Counted from the first letter of the stretch, positions 33,224 through 42,185 are shown. The stretch is DNA of 64,000 nt from Cypionkella sinensis (GCF_042646385.1 NZ_JBHRTO010000002.1:372001-436000); one strand, 5' to 3'. Notes: a model not told the origin generated them from the letters alone. A program made the numbers and translations.

Positions 33224-33754
33224 TCAGGCCTTCGGGCGATGCGCCTTGATCAGCGTCGGATCGGTCTCGATCCAGCCGGCGCCGATCAGATCAAGGCAAT
33301 AGGGCACAGCGGCAAACACCGCCTCTAGGCTGGTGGCAATGGCATTCGGGCTGCCGGGCAAGGTGATGATCAGCGTCTTGCCGCGCACCCCCGCCGATTG
33401 CCGCGACAGGATCGCAGTGGCCACAACGCGGCCATTGGCCACCCGCATCGCCTCGCCAAACCCCGGCAACTCCATCTTGATCACATCCGCCATCGCCTCG
33501 GGCGTCAGATCACGCGGGGATGGCCCAGTGCCGCCGGTGGCAAGGATCAGATCGGCCCCCCAGTTATCCGCCAGATCGCACAACGCGCCCGCCACTTCGG
33601 CCCGCCCGTCCGGCGTGATGCGGCGCAGGATCTCGACCGGCGTGGTGATCACCCGGCGCAGCCATTCTTCTGCAGCAGGGCCGCCCCGGTCGGCATATTC
33701 ACCTTTCGCGGCGCGGTCAGAGACGGTCAGAACGGCAATACGGGCAGCACTCAT
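33224..33754 (-). CDS. mogA: molybdopterin adenylyltransferase (MogA/MoaB family)
   Basis: Activates molybdopterin by adenylation before molybdenum insertion. The 176-residue protein shows the MoCF-binding fold: VLTVSDRAAKGEYADRGGP, ATGGTGPSPRDLTPEA with the catalytic Asp, and LPGSPNAIATSLEA. The length and the SDRAAKGEY-type start favour MogA over eukaryote-like MoaB, but the two are hard to separate. No other molybdenum-cofactor gene is in the window. It is divergent from rsgA. Confidence 0.85.
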   Translation of the reverse strand: MSAARIAVLTVSDRAAKGEYADRGGPAAEEWLRRVITTPVEILRRITPDGRAEVAGALCDLADNWGADLILATGGTGPSPRDLTPEAMADVIKMELPGFGEAMRVANGRVVATAILSRQSAGVRGKTLIITLPGSPNAIATSLEAVFAAVPYCLDLIGAGWIETDPTLIKAHRPKA

Positions 33755-33876
33755 GGCATTTTCCTCTTTGCCGCCAAAATGCGGCGTCGCCCGTGCGCGC
33801 GCAAGCCCCCGCTTGCCGCATCGGCCACAGGCGCGTAAACTGCCGCTGCCCGCTAGGGGCCGACAAAGGATGCCGT

Positions 33877-34893
33877 TTGCCTGATTTCACGCTGCCTGAT
33901 CTGGGCTGGTCTGACCATTTCTCTGCACAACTGACCGAAACAGATGCGGCCCTTGTGCCTGCACGCCTGACCTCGCTGCACCGCGCCCGCGTGCAGGCCC
34001 TGACAGCGACGGGCGCTATGGAACTGCTCTGCCCCCCGACCCTGTCGGTCGCGGATATGGCGGTGGGCGATTGGGTGCTGGCCGATGGCCCCCGCGTGGG
34101 CCGGGTGTTGGAGCGCATCAGCCTGTTGCAACGCCGCGCCGCAGGCACCGGCACCGCCGCACAACTGATCGCCGCCAATGTCGATACCATGTTCGTCGTC
34201 ACCTCGTGCAACGCCGATTTCAACGAGGCGCGGCTGGAGCGTTACCTTGTGCTGGCCCATTCCGCTGGCATCACCCCGGTTGTGGTCTTGACCAAGGCCG
34301 ACATGGCCGAGGCCGCCCCCTATATCGCCCGCGCGCAAGGCCTGTCGGCGGGGATGGCGGTGCTGGCGCTGAACGCGAAATCCGGCGATCTGGGCGCGCT
34401 GGACCCATGGTGCCGCGCGGGGCAAACCGTGGTGCTGCTGGGCTCATCCGGGGTCGGCAAATCCACTTTGGCCAACAGCCTGACGGGCGGCGCGCTCGAG
34501 GTCGGCGATATCCGCGAAGATGACGCCAAAGGCCGCCACACCACCACCTCGCGCTACCTTCTGGCCCTGCCCACCGGCGGCTGGCTGATCGACACGCCGG
34601 GGGTGCGCGAGTTGCAACTGACCGATGTGGCCGATGGCATCGACGTGCTGTTTTCCGATCTGATCGACCTCGCCGCCGATTGCCGCTTCCGCGATTGCAA
34701 GCACACCGTCGAGCCGGGCTGCGCCGTGCAGGCGGCGATTGCGGCGGGCAAGGTCGATGCCCGGCGGCTGGAAAGCTGGCGCAAGCTGGGCGCCGAAGAG
34801 GCCGCCAATTCCTCTGCCATGCAGGTGTCGAAAGTGCGGGCAGCGGGCAAATTCACCAAGAAATCCGCCGCCAAGCGGCGATTTGGCGGATAG
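33877..34893 (+). CDS. rsgA: ribosome small subunit-dependent GTPase A
   Basis: GTPase that helps the 30S subunit mature, 338 residues. An OB-like N-terminal domain is followed by a circularly permuted GTPase order: the G4 motif LTKAD comes first, then G1 GSSGVGKST, G2 HTTTSRY and G3 DTPG. A C-terminal zinc knuckle follows (CRFRDCKHTVEPGC, pattern C-x4-C-x-H-x5-C). The likely start is a TTG at 33877 with AAAGGA 6 nt upstream; the in-frame ATG at 33793 lies 84 bases upstream in non-homologous sequence. A dispersed repeat follows the stop. Confidence 0.9.
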   Translation: MPDFTLPDLGWSDHFSAQLTETDAALVPARLTSLHRARVQALTATGAMELLCPPTLSVADMAVGDWVLADGPRVGRVLERISLLQRRAAGTGTAAQLIAANVDTMFVVTSCNADFNEARLERYLVLAHSAGITPVVVLTKADMAEAAPYIARAQGLSAGMAVLALNAKSGDLGALDPWCRAGQTVVLLGSSGVGKSTLANSLTGGALEVGDIREDDAKGRHTTTSRYLLALPTGGWLIDTPGVRELQLTDVADGIDVLFSDLIDLAADCRFRDCKHTVEPGCAVQAAIAAGKVDARRLESWRKLGAEEAANSSAMQVSKVRAAGKFTKKSAAKRRFGG

Positions 34894-34945
34894 CCGGGGG
34901 TTTCACACCCCCGGCTATCCGTGGAGTATTTGAGCCAAGATGAAG
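34892..34945. repeat. dispersed 3'-flank repeat with GC hairpin, copy D
   Basis: A perfect hairpin TAGCCGGGGGT-TTCAC-ACCCCCGGCTA (34891-34917) overlaps the rsgA stop and is followed by GGAGTATTTGAGCCAAGATG. It lies between convergent rsgA and the phosphatase gene ending at 34957. Confidence 0.7.
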
Positions 34946-34956
34946 ACCGATGTCGG

Positions 34957-35430
34957 TCAGGTGGCAGCGGCTTGGCTGGCCCACAGCAGTTGCGCTTGGG
35001 TTTCCACCGCGCAAGGCCGCACTTGGCGCAGGCGGATCAGGGCAGGCTCGGGGGCCTCACCAGCTTCGACCATCAGCCGCAGCGCGGCACTGCCGGACCG
35101 CCCGCAGCCGCCCATGCAGTGCAGCAGAACCTTGTCACCCTGCGCCAAATGCCGATGCGCGTGCGCCGAGACGTCGTCCCACCCCTGCCCCGGCGTGTCG
35201 TAATCCGCAGTCGGCAGATGCAGCCATGCGATCCCCGCTTCGGCAAGATCATCGCCCAGCGGCGGCGCTGTGCGCGCCAATTCTTCGGATGTGGTGAATG
35301 TCACCACCAGTGCAGGCCGCCAATAGCGTATCGCCAGCAGATCAGCCGCGTAAAACCCCGCGCGCCCGGGGCATGGGCTGATCCCCAGCAGCCCCTGCCG
35401 CAAGGTCAGCTCTGCGATTGTCAGCCGCAT
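34957..35430 (-). CDS. protein tyrosine/dual-specificity phosphatase family protein
   Basis: A 157-residue cysteine-dependent phosphatase. The P-loop HCMGGCGRSG gives nucleophile Cys105 and Arg111 (C-x5-R), and TADYDTPGQGW upstream supplies the general-acid Asp. The small size resembles bacterial tyrosine or dual-specificity phosphatases (compare the ADP-ribosylglycohydrolase-linked type); the substrate is unknown. It is divergent from dnaX, with only about 80 bp between the starts. Confidence 0.82.
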   Translation of the reverse strand: MRLTIAELTLRQGLLGISPCPGRAGFYAADLLAIRYWRPALVVTFTTSEELARTAPPLGDDLAEAGIAWLHLPTADYDTPGQGWDDVSAHAHRHLAQGDKVLLHCMGGCGRSGSAALRLMVEAGEAPEPALIRLRQVRPCAVETQAQLLWASQAAAT

Positions 35431-35510
35431 CTGTTCCTCTTTGGTTTACGTTTGGCCCCGCGCGGCTTAGGTTATGCGCAGCCGAATCCGCCCCGCGCAC
35501 AAGAGGCATG

Positions 35511-37259
35511 ATGACCGAAACCCCGCCGCAAACCTATCAGGTTCTGGCCCGCAAATACCGCCCCGCGACTTTTGCCGATTTGGTCGGGCAAGAGGCGATG
35601 GTGCGCACGCTGAAAAACGCCTTCGCGGCCGACCGGATCGCCCATGCATTTATGCTGACGGGCATTCGCGGCACCGGCAAAACCACGACGGCGCGGATCG
35701 TGGCCAAGGGGCTGAACTGCGTCGGCCCCGATGGCCAGGGCCAGCCCACCACCGAACCTTGTGGCCTGTGTGAGCCGTGCATGGCGATCGCCGAGGGCCG
35801 CCACGTCGACGTGATGGAGATGGATGCCGCCAGCCGCACTGGCGTGGGCGACATGCGCGAAGTGATTGACTCGGTCCACTATCGCGCAGCCTCGGCGCGC
35901 TACAAGATTTACATCATCGACGAAGTGCACATGCTGTCCAATGCTGCGTTCAACGCGCTGCTGAAGACGTTGGAAGAACCGCCGGCGCATGTGAAATTCA
36001 TCTTTGCCACCACCGAAATCCGCAAGGTGCCGGTGACGGTGCTTTCCCGCTGCCAGCGCTTTGATCTGAAGCGGATCGAGCCGGAAGTGCAGATGGCGCT
36101 GATGCGCAAGATCGCCGATGCCGAGGGCGCGAAGATCACCGATGGCGCTTTGGCCCTCATCGCGCGGGCGGCAGAAGGCTCGGCCCGCGATGCCACCAGC
36201 CTGCTGGATCAGGCGATTTCCAACGGCGCGGGCGAAACCACCGCCGAACAGGTGCGCGCCATGCTGGGCTTGGCCGACCGGGGTCGGGTGCTGGATCTGT
36301 TCGATCTGATCATGAAGGGTGAGGCGGCCGGGGCCTTGGCGGAACTGTCGGGTCAATATGCCGACGGGGCCGATCCGATGGCGGTGCTGCGCGATCTGGC
36401 CGAGATCACCCACTGGATTTCGGTGATCAAGATCACCCCCGAAGCCGCCGAAGACCCCACGACGCCGCAGGATGAGCGTGAACGCGGTCTGGCCATGGCG
36501 CAGGCCCTGCCAAGCCGCGCGCTGTCGCGGATGTGGCAATTGCTGCTCAAGGCGCTCGAGGAAGTGGCGCTCGCCCCCAACGCGATGATGGCGGCCGAAA
36601 TGGCGGTGATCCGTCTGACCCATGTCGCCGACCTGCCCGACCCGGAAACGCTGGTGAAAAAGCTGATGTCGCAAAGCGCCCCGCCGCGCCCGACGGGTGG
36701 CGCACCGGCTGGCGGTGGCGGTGGTGGTGGCATGATGCATGGCGCGCGGATGATGCCCTCGGCCCCGATGCGCGGGCCGACGATGCAGGGCGGTCAGGCT
36801 TTGGCTGTGGCCGAAAGTCAGTTGGTGATTTACGCCAGCTTTGCGCAAGTCGTTGAGTTGATCCGCGAAAAGCGCGACATGCGGCTGCTGATGGAAGTCG
36901 AGGAAGGCGTGCGGCTGGTGAAATACGCACCGGGCCGGATCGAGTTTGAACCTGCCCCCGGCGCAAAGCCTGACCTTGCCGCGCGGCTGTCGCAGCGCTT
37001 GCAAGGCTGGACCGGCGCGCGTTGGGGCGTGTCGGTGGTGAACACCGGTGGCGCGGCCACCTTGGCCGAAGAACGCGACGCCGCCGCAGAAGCCGCCCGT
37101 GCCGAGGCGATGGGCAACCCGCTGGTGCAGGCCGTGATGCAAGCCTTTCCGGGTGCGAAGATCACCGATATCAGAACCGCCGAGGCGATGGCGGCCACTG
37201 CCGCCGCCGAAGCCTTGCCGGAAGTGGACGACGAATGGGACCCCTTTGAAGATGACTGA
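35511..37259 (+). CDS. dnaX: DNA polymerase III subunit gamma/tau
   Basis: Clamp-loader ATPase, 582 residues. Domains in order: Walker A GIRGTGKTTT (51-60), a four-cysteine zinc module (CGLCEPC), Walker B DEVHML, sensor ATTEIRKVP and SRC arginine finger (VLSRCQRF), the collar domain (about 240-390), a Gly-rich linker with seven consecutive glycines near residue 402, and a C-terminal tau-like domain. The end DDEWDPFEDD is a conserved acidic tail. Two adjacent ATGs (35508, 35511) are possible; the second is better spaced from AGAGG. It heads a dnaX-ybaB-recR operon. Confidence 0.93.
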   Translation: MTETPPQTYQVLARKYRPATFADLVGQEAMVRTLKNAFAADRIAHAFMLTGIRGTGKTTTARIVAKGLNCVGPDGQGQPTTEPCGLCEPCMAIAEGRHVDVMEMDAASRTGVGDMREVIDSVHYRAASARYKIYIIDEVHMLSNAAFNALLKTLEEPPAHVKFIFATTEIRKVPVTVLSRCQRFDLKRIEPEVQMALMRKIADAEGAKITDGALALIARAAEGSARDATSLLDQAISNGAGETTAEQVRAMLGLADRGRVLDLFDLIMKGEAAGALAELSGQYADGADPMAVLRDLAEITHWISVIKITPEAAEDPTTPQDERERGLAMAQALPSRALSRMWQLLLKALEEVALAPNAMMAAEMAVIRLTHVADLPDPETLVKKLMSQSAPPRPTGGAPAGGGGGGGMMHGARMMPSAPMRGPTMQGGQALAVAESQLVIYASFAQVVELIREKRDMRLLMEVEEGVRLVKYAPGRIEFEPAPGAKPDLAARLSQRLQGWTGARWGVSVVNTGGAATLAEERDAAAEAARAEAMGNPLVQAVMQAFPGAKITDIRTAEAMAATAAAEALPEVDDEWDPFEDD

Positions 37260-37268
37260 GGAGACAAG

Positions 37269-37613
37269 ATGCTGAAAGGTTTGGGCGGCATTGGCGATAT
37301 GGCCAAGATGATGAAGGCCGCGCAGGAAATGCAGGGCAAGATGGCCGAACTGCAAGAGGAAATGGCGCGCACCGTGGTGATCGGTGAAGCGGGCGGCGGG
37401 CTGGTCAAGGCGCGGTCCACCTGCAAGGGCGAGATCACCGGGCTGGATATTGATCCATCGATCCTCGTCGCCTCGGAAAAGGAAGTGGTCGAAGATCTGA
37501 TCATCGCCGCGATCAAGGATGCCCAGAACAAGGGGCAGGCCCGCAACATGGTCGAGATGCAGAAAATGACGCAAGCGCTTGGTCTGCCTGCGGATTTCAA
37601 GCTGCCGATCTAA
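37269..37613 (+). CDS. ybaB: nucleoid-associated protein, YbaB/EbfC family
   Basis: A small DNA-binding dimer of 114 residues. It opens with MLKGLGGIGDMAKMMKAAQE and a long amphipathic helix, followed by the beta sheet (TVVIGEAGGGLVKA, ITGLDIDPSIL) and a C-terminal helix. It sits 9 bp after dnaX and 15 bp before recR, the standard arrangement in bacteria, where it is thought to help DNA repair or nucleoid organisation. Confidence 0.93.
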   Translation: MLKGLGGIGDMAKMMKAAQEMQGKMAELQEEMARTVVIGEAGGGLVKARSTCKGEITGLDIDPSILVASEKEVVEDLIIAAIKDAQNKGQARNMVEMQKMTQALGLPADFKLPI

Positions 37614-37628
37614 GGACATCCGGGCAGA

Positions 37629-38219
37629 ATGGAGCAATCGCGCGACATCGAGGTGCTGATCGAGCTGATGGCGCGATTGCCGGGGCTTGGCCCCCGCTCG
37701 GCCCGACGCGCGGTGTTGGCGTTGTTGAAAAAGCGCGGGCCGCTGATGGCCCCGCTGGCGCAGGCGATGGCGACGGTCGCGCTGACGGCGAAGGATTGCG
37801 TGATCTGCGGCAATATCGGCACCGCCGAGATTTGCCCGATTTGCAGCGATGAAACCCGCGCCACCGGCGAGATCTGCGTGGTCGAGGATGTCTCGGACCT
37901 CTGGGCGATGGAGCGTGGCGGCGCGTTTCGTGGCCGCTATCACGTGCTGGGCGGCACGCTATCGGCGCTGGATGCGATTGGCCCGGAAGAACTCGGCATC
38001 CCCCGGTTGGTCGATCGGGCGCGCGATGCGACCGAGGTTATCCTTGCGCTGAATGCCACGGTCGATGGCCAGACCACCGCGCATTACATCGCCGATGCTT
38101 TGGCGGGGCTGGAGGTGCGGATCACCTCGCTGGCGCAGGGCGTGCCGATTGGCGGCGAGTTGAACTATCTCGACGATGGTACCATTGGCGCGGCACTGCG
38201 AGCGCGGCGGCAGTTCTGA
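37629..38219 (+). CDS. recR: recombination protein RecR
   Basis: Acts with RecF and RecO to load RecA on gapped DNA. The 196-residue protein has the N-terminal helix-hairpin-helix (LPGLGPRSARRAVL), a C4 zinc finger (CVICGNIGTAEICPIC), the Toprim domain (CVVEDVSDLWAMER through RYHVLGGTLSALDAIGP) and a C-terminal Walker B-like strand. It is the third gene of the dnaX-ybaB-recR operon. No clear terminator follows. Confidence 0.94.
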   Translation: MEQSRDIEVLIELMARLPGLGPRSARRAVLALLKKRGPLMAPLAQAMATVALTAKDCVICGNIGTAEICPICSDETRATGEICVVEDVSDLWAMERGGAFRGRYHVLGGTLSALDAIGPEELGIPRLVDRARDATEVILALNATVDGQTTAHYIADALAGLEVRITSLAQGVPIGGELNYLDDGTIGAALRARRQF

Positions 38220-38315
38220 AAGACTTTTGCCGTCCTTCACAACCATTCCGCGCTTTCGCCGCATTGTCGCCGCATTCCGCCACCCTACTGCACCTGTGAT
38301 TTTACGGAGGGTGCG

Positions 38316-38516
38316 ATGGCTGTCGTTTCAATGATTACAGGCGGAATGCTGGGATTTTTCTCGGCCTTGTTCAGCCTTGTGGCGTTGAATGTCAGCTGGA
38401 TGACCGCCCTTGGGTTGTGGAGCGGGGTCGGTTGCGCCGTCGCCGCTTTGGTGCTGGGATTCGCGATGTGGCCGCGCCGTAAGGCCACCGATCTGCGCCG
38501 GACGGAACACGCCTAG
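38316..38516 (+). CDS. small two-helix membrane protein
   Basis: A 66-residue protein of unknown function. Two hydrophobic segments (about 5-25 and 30-52) are separated by a short turn, and the C-terminus is basic (PRRKATDLRRTEHA), suggesting both ends lie in the cytoplasm. ACGGAGGG precedes the ATG, a strong ribosome site that supports it as a real gene. It lies between recR and the cold-shock gene, probably transcribed alone. Confidence 0.7.
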   Translation: MAVVSMITGGMLGFFSALFSLVALNVSWMTALGLWSGVGCAVAALVLGFAMWPRRKATDLRRTEHA

Positions 38517-38680
38517 TCCATAATTTTTTCTTGATCTGTGGCCAGAATCGCCCATATCAAAGAGTGCGACGTTGACTCTCTGCGATCTCTGTCTCCGATT
38601 TCGGCCACAGCATTCGACAAAGGCTGACTGCGCCAAGCCGCCGCAATCTCGCGGGCGGCACCACTGAAGGAGACATCACG

Positions 38681-38887
38681 ATGGCTAAGGGCACCGTGAA
38701 ATGGTTCAATGAGACCAAAGGCTTTGGCTTTATCGCCCCGGAAGGCGGCAAAAAAGACGTGTTCGTGCACATCTCTGCGCTGGAGCGTGCTGGTCTACGC
38801 TCGCTGAAAGATGGCCAGCCGGTCACGTTCGACATCGAAGCCGGCCGCGATGGCCGCGAATCGGCGACCAACCTGGCATTGGCCTGA
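38681..38887 (+). CDS. cold-shock domain protein
   Basis: A 68-residue OB-fold nucleic-acid-binding protein. It has both RNA-binding motifs: RNP1 as KGFGFI and RNP2 as VFVHIS, after MAKGTVKWFNETKG. Cold-shock proteins melt RNA structure and bind single-stranded nucleic acid. A leader of more than 100 nt (38565-38680) lies between a possible promoter near 38531-38558 and the start, as in other csp genes where the leader controls expression. GAAGGAG precedes the ATG and a strong terminator follows. Confidence 0.93.
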   Translation: MAKGTVKWFNETKGFGFIAPEGGKKDVFVHISALERAGLRSLKDGQPVTFDIEAGRDGRESATNLALA

Positions 38888-38916
38888 ACCGTCAGCCTAA
38901 GGGCTGGATGAATTTG

Positions 38917-38946
38917 AAAGGGGCGCATCTTGGATGCGCCCCTTTT
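38917..38946 (+). terminator. rho-independent terminator of the cold-shock gene
   Basis: AAAGGGGCGCAT (38917-38928) pairs with ATGCGCCCCTTT (38934-38945) around a 5-nt loop and ends in TTTT. Confidence 0.9.
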
Positions 38947-38996
38947 CATTTCCGCGCTGATCACGACCTGCAATCAGGCAAACACGGGCTGGATCT

Positions 38997-39449
38997 TCAG
39001 ATCAAACGCATCGCAAGCCGGTCGCGCAAGGCATGTTCAAAACCAACCCGCAGCGAAATCCCCGAGGTGGGCGCACGCAGCACCACGGCATCGCCGCGGT
39101 TCTCAGGAAACTCTTGCGCCGCGCATTCCTTTGACAACAGGATCACCGGCACCCGTTTGGCCACATCAGCCAGCAGCGCATGCGCCCGACGCCCCGCCGC
39201 CAGTCCGCCAAAGCAATCACAGTCGATCACGCACAGCCCGTATCCAGCCGGATCCTCGATCACCGCCTCAAGCCCGGCAAACAGATCATCCGCCATTTCA
39301 ACCTTGCCACCAAGCCCCGCAAGACGATGCGGCAAAGGCGCAGCCTCTTGTCCCTGACTGACCAGCATGACCCGAATACCAAGCCCAACGGGCGAGGCGC
39401 TGTGTTGTTCTAGTGACCGGATGATTTGCACGATTGTTCCCCTCAACAT
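38997..39449 (-). CDS. degenerate receiver-like protein
   Basis: A 150-residue protein whose strand-helix pattern resembles a response-regulator receiver: IRVMLVSQG, a helix to GGKVEMAD, YGLCVIDCDCFGG with an Asp at the phosphoacceptor position, PVILLSKE, and VVLRAPTSG where the conserved Lys should be. The acidic pair after strand 1 and the Lys are missing, so normal phosphorylation is doubtful. There is no output domain. The first 25 residues may be untranslated if a later start is used. It may be a pseudo-receiver or a standalone adaptor; the assignment is by pattern only. Confidence 0.55.
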   Translation of the reverse strand: MLRGTIVQIIRSLEQHSASPVGLGIRVMLVSQGQEAAPLPHRLAGLGGKVEMADDLFAGLEAVIEDPAGYGLCVIDCDCFGGLAAGRRAHALLADVAKRVPVILLSKECAAQEFPENRGDAVVLRAPTSGISLRVGFEHALRDRLAMRLI

Positions 39450-39612
39450 GGCAGCGGTCTACGACTTCTCTGAGTTAACCTTGAACGAGGCTTGCGGCGG
39501 CAATGGGGCAGTCAATGGGACATTCTTTGCTGAATTGTGGCGATGATTGGGCGTTGAACCCGCAGGCTTTGCCCGCCATGATCACCAGCGAATGCACCGG
39601 GATTTGCTCATC

Positions 39613-40533
39613 ATGCCAGCGCCAGATTACCAAAGCCTTATCGACGCCGCGACTTGGGGCTTTATCCGAGATACCGACGCCTGCTATCCGCCTGACACCG
39701 CCAGCATGGACATTGCCGATCAACGCCGGGTCTATGACGCGATGTGCGCGCATTTTCAGCGCGGCTATCCGCCGGGGGTCGTCTCGGAAGATCGCATGAT
39801 TTCAGAGGTTTCGTGCCGGGTCTATCCGGGGGAAGCCCCGACAGTGATCTATCTGCACGGCGGCGGTTATGTGGTGGGCGGATTGCACAGCCATGATGAC
39901 GTTTGCGCCGACATTCGCGCCGCCACCGGGTTGCAGGTGGTGGCGGTCGATTACCGCCTGTCGCCCGAGCATCTGCACCCCGCAGCCTTTGATGATGCCC
40001 GCGCCGTCGTGCAGGCGGTGGATGGTGCGGTGGTGCTGGTGGGCGATTCGGCGGGTGGCAATCTTGCCGCCGCCGTCAGCCATGCCCTGCGCGGCGATGC
40101 ACGGATTCTGGGGCAAGTGCTGATCTATCCCGGATTGGGCGGTGATCGCAGCAAGGGCAGTTATCAGACCCATGCCTTCGCGCCGATGCTGACGCTGGCG
40201 GATGTGGAATTCTATGCAGGTATCCGTCATGGCGGCACCGAAGTGCGAGGCGATCCCACCGTCGCGCCCCTGCAAGACAGCGATTTCACCGGCCTGCCGC
40301 CCACCGTTGCCATTGCCGCCGAATGTGATCCGCTGGCCGATGATGCACATGACTATGCCGCGGCCATCCGTGCCGCAGGCGGACGGGCGATGGCCTTTAC
40401 CGCGCCGGGGATGGTGCATGGCTATCTGCGTGCCCGCGCCAGCGTGCCGCGCGCCGCCACCTCTTTCAGCGAAATCTGCAACGCGATCACCGCCTTGGCG
40501 CAAGGCCACTGGCCCTATGGAGAGCAAACATGA
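39613..40533 (+). CDS. alpha/beta hydrolase (hormone-sensitive lipase-type esterase)
   Basis: A soluble 306-residue esterase of the HSL/BFAE group. The oxyanion motif HGGGYVVGG starts at 82, the nucleophile elbow is GDSAGG (Ser146), the acid is in AAECDPLADDA, and the catalytic His is in GMVHGYLR. The N-terminal cap (1-60) is typical. It probably acts on short-chain esters or carbamates. The start at 39613 follows a weak GGGAT site. Its stop overlaps the class II aldolase start by 4 bp, so the two belong to one operon convergent with the ABC cluster. Confidence 0.85.
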   Translation: MPAPDYQSLIDAATWGFIRDTDACYPPDTASMDIADQRRVYDAMCAHFQRGYPPGVVSEDRMISEVSCRVYPGEAPTVIYLHGGGYVVGGLHSHDDVCADIRAATGLQVVAVDYRLSPEHLHPAAFDDARAVVQAVDGAVVLVGDSAGGNLAAAVSHALRGDARILGQVLIYPGLGGDRSKGSYQTHAFAPMLTLADVEFYAGIRHGGTEVRGDPTVAPLQDSDFTGLPPTVAIAAECDPLADDAHDYAAAIRAAGGRAMAFTAPGMVHGYLRARASVPRAATSFSEICNAITALAQGHWPYGEQT

Positions 40534-41276
40534 ACGCACATGCCAATATCACCCATTGGGCCGAACGCGTCGATCTGGCGGCGGCCTTTCGCTGGAGCGT
40601 CAAGCTGAACCTGCATGAGGCGGTGTCGAACCATTTCAGCCTTGCGGTGAACGCTGATGGCAGCAAATTCTTGATGAATCCGAACATGCGCCACTTTGGC
40701 CGCATCACCGCATCCAGCCTGCTTGAGATTGACGCCAACGATCCGACCACGATGAACCGCCCCGATGCGCCGGACCCGACCGCCTGGGGCCTGCACGGCA
40801 GCATCCACCGCGCCCTGCCCCACGCGCGCTGTGTGATGCATGTGCATTCGATCCATGCCACGGTGCTCGCCAGCCTTGCCGACAGTTACCTGCCCCCCAT
40901 CGACCAGAACTCGGCGATGTTTTTCGGACGGCAGGTGGTGGATGCCGATTACGGCGGCATGGCGTTTGAGGAAGAAGCAGCCCGCTGCGTGCAGCTTTTG
41001 ACCGATCCGAAGATCACCACGATGATCATGGGCAACCACGGCGTGCTGATCATCGGTCAATCGGTGGCCGATGCCTTCAACCGGCTGACCTATTTTGAGC
41101 GCGCCGCGGAAACCTATATCCGCGCCCTGCAAACCGGCCGCCCGCTGCGCATCTTGTCCGATGCCGTGGCCGAAAAAACCGCCGGCGAATGGGATGCCTA
41201 CCGAGGCTATGCTGAGGCACATCTGCGCGAGGTCAAGGCCCTGCTGGATGAAGAAGGCGCGACCTACGCCAGATAA
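40530..41276 (+). CDS. class II aldolase/adducin family protein
   Basis: A 248-residue zinc-dependent aldolase-fold protein. The fold markers are NHFSLAVNADGSKFLMNP, the substrate loop, the metal-binding pair HVHS (in CVMHVHSIHA) and a second His in MGNHGVLIIG. Members act on sugar phosphates (fuculose, ribulose) or related hydroxy-acids; with no phosphate-site signature I can identify, the substrate is open. It overlaps the esterase gene by 4 bp (ATGA). Only 14 bp separate its stop from the convergent alkaline-phosphatase-fold gene. Confidence 0.85.
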   Translation: MNAHANITHWAERVDLAAAFRWSVKLNLHEAVSNHFSLAVNADGSKFLMNPNMRHFGRITASSLLEIDANDPTTMNRPDAPDPTAWGLHGSIHRALPHARCVMHVHSIHATVLASLADSYLPPIDQNSAMFFGRQVVDADYGGMAFEEEAARCVQLLTDPKITTMIMGNHGVLIIGQSVADAFNRLTYFERAAETYIRALQTGRPLRILSDAVAEKTAGEWDAYRGYAEAHLREVKALLDEEGATYAR

Positions 41277-41290
41277 GGGCGCAAGTCGGG

Positions 41291-42124
41291 TCAGGCCTGA
41301 AAGAACGGCTTCGCCTTCATACTGGGCGGAACCGCCACGCCCATCCGCGTCAGGATCGACGGGGCCAGCGCCAACTGATCCAGCACGACATCCGGGCCGG
41401 GCATCTCAGACTCGCCAAAGTAGTAGAACGCGAAGTCCTGCTGCAATTCTCCAGTGCCGCCGTGGTGGCCGCGTTCGTCCTGGCCGTGGTCGGCGGTGAC
41501 AATCACCTCATATCCCGCCGCACGCCAGCGGTGCAGGAACGGGGCCAGCATCGCATCTATCACATAGCAGGCATGGTCCATTTCCTCGCAATCGTGGAAA
41601 AACCGATGCCCCATGCTGTCCAGCGTGCAGGTGTGCAGGATGCCATAGTCGATGCCCTTTACCTCGGCCAAACGGGTCAGCGTGGCGAACAGATCGACGT
41701 CTGACGGCGTCATCTGGTTGATATTGCCATAGCCGGTCATGGTGTGGAAACGGCCATGGGTGATCGGGCCTGCGGGTTCGTCATATTCGATATCACGCAC
41801 CACATCGAAGGGGCTGCGGTTGAACAGTTCCGACCAGAAACTGTGGGTGACAGCCCCAGTCTTGCGCCCCGCCTTGCTGAGTTCTGAAAAGATATCCGGC
41901 TGCTCCAGCCGATACACCGCCTCATTGCCCCATACCCGGTGCTGTTGCGGCGGCACCCCGGTATGGATCGAGGCATAGCACGAGGCCGAGGTCGAGGGCA
42001 GCGTCGCCCGCATCCGCCACACCCGCGCCTCGCCTTGGGCGACAAAGCCCTCAAGGTTGCCGAACAGGCGGCGCCAGTTGCGATAGGGCACACCGTCAAG
42101 GATGATCAGCAGCAGTTTGTGCAT
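41291..42124 (-). CDS. alkaline-phosphatase-fold phosphodiesterase/pyrophosphatase
   Basis: A 277-residue metalloenzyme of the nucleotide pyrophosphatase/phosphodiesterase branch. It opens with LLLIILDGVPYRNW (metal Asp10), followed by TLPSTSASCYASIHTG, where a Ser/Thr should be the nucleophile. LHTCTLDSMGHRFFHD gives a metal Asp/His, and VTADHGQDERGHHGG the last metal pair. No signal peptide. GGAGAA precedes the ATG. It is the last gene of the minus-strand transporter cluster, 72 bp after the ATPase gene, with a dispersed repeat in the gap. A role on the imported compound is likely but unproven. Confidence 0.8.
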   Translation of the reverse strand: MHKLLLIILDGVPYRNWRRLFGNLEGFVAQGEARVWRMRATLPSTSASCYASIHTGVPPQQHRVWGNEAVYRLEQPDIFSELSKAGRKTGAVTHSFWSELFNRSPFDVVRDIEYDEPAGPITHGRFHTMTGYGNINQMTPSDVDLFATLTRLAEVKGIDYGILHTCTLDSMGHRFFHDCEEMDHACYVIDAMLAPFLHRWRAAGYEVIVTADHGQDERGHHGGTGELQQDFAFYYFGESEMPGPDVVLDQLALAPSILTRMGVAVPPSMKAKPFFQA

Positions 42125-42150
42125 GGTTTTCTCCGTGCCCAACCGGGGAA

Positions 42151-42185
42151 GCCTCCGGCGGGGATATTTAGGGACAGATGAAATG
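42151..42185. repeat. dispersed 3'-flank repeat, copy E
   Basis: GCCTCCGGCGGGGATATTTA then GGGACAGATGAAA. On the minus strand it begins 12 bp past the ABC ATPase stop (42197). Confidence 0.7.

Noticed and set aside
36656..36662. AAAAAG run in dnaX as a programmed frameshift site for a short gamma subunit
   Set aside because: The run is shorter than the E. coli A-AAA-AAG heptamer. A -1 shift there would add about 65 codons rather than stop promptly, and no stimulating hairpin was identified.
35472..37943. An 823-codon open frame antisense to dnaX-ybaB-recR
   Set aside because: The opposite strand encodes three textbook proteins in operon order. The antisense product is His/Gln/Arg-rich with no domain.
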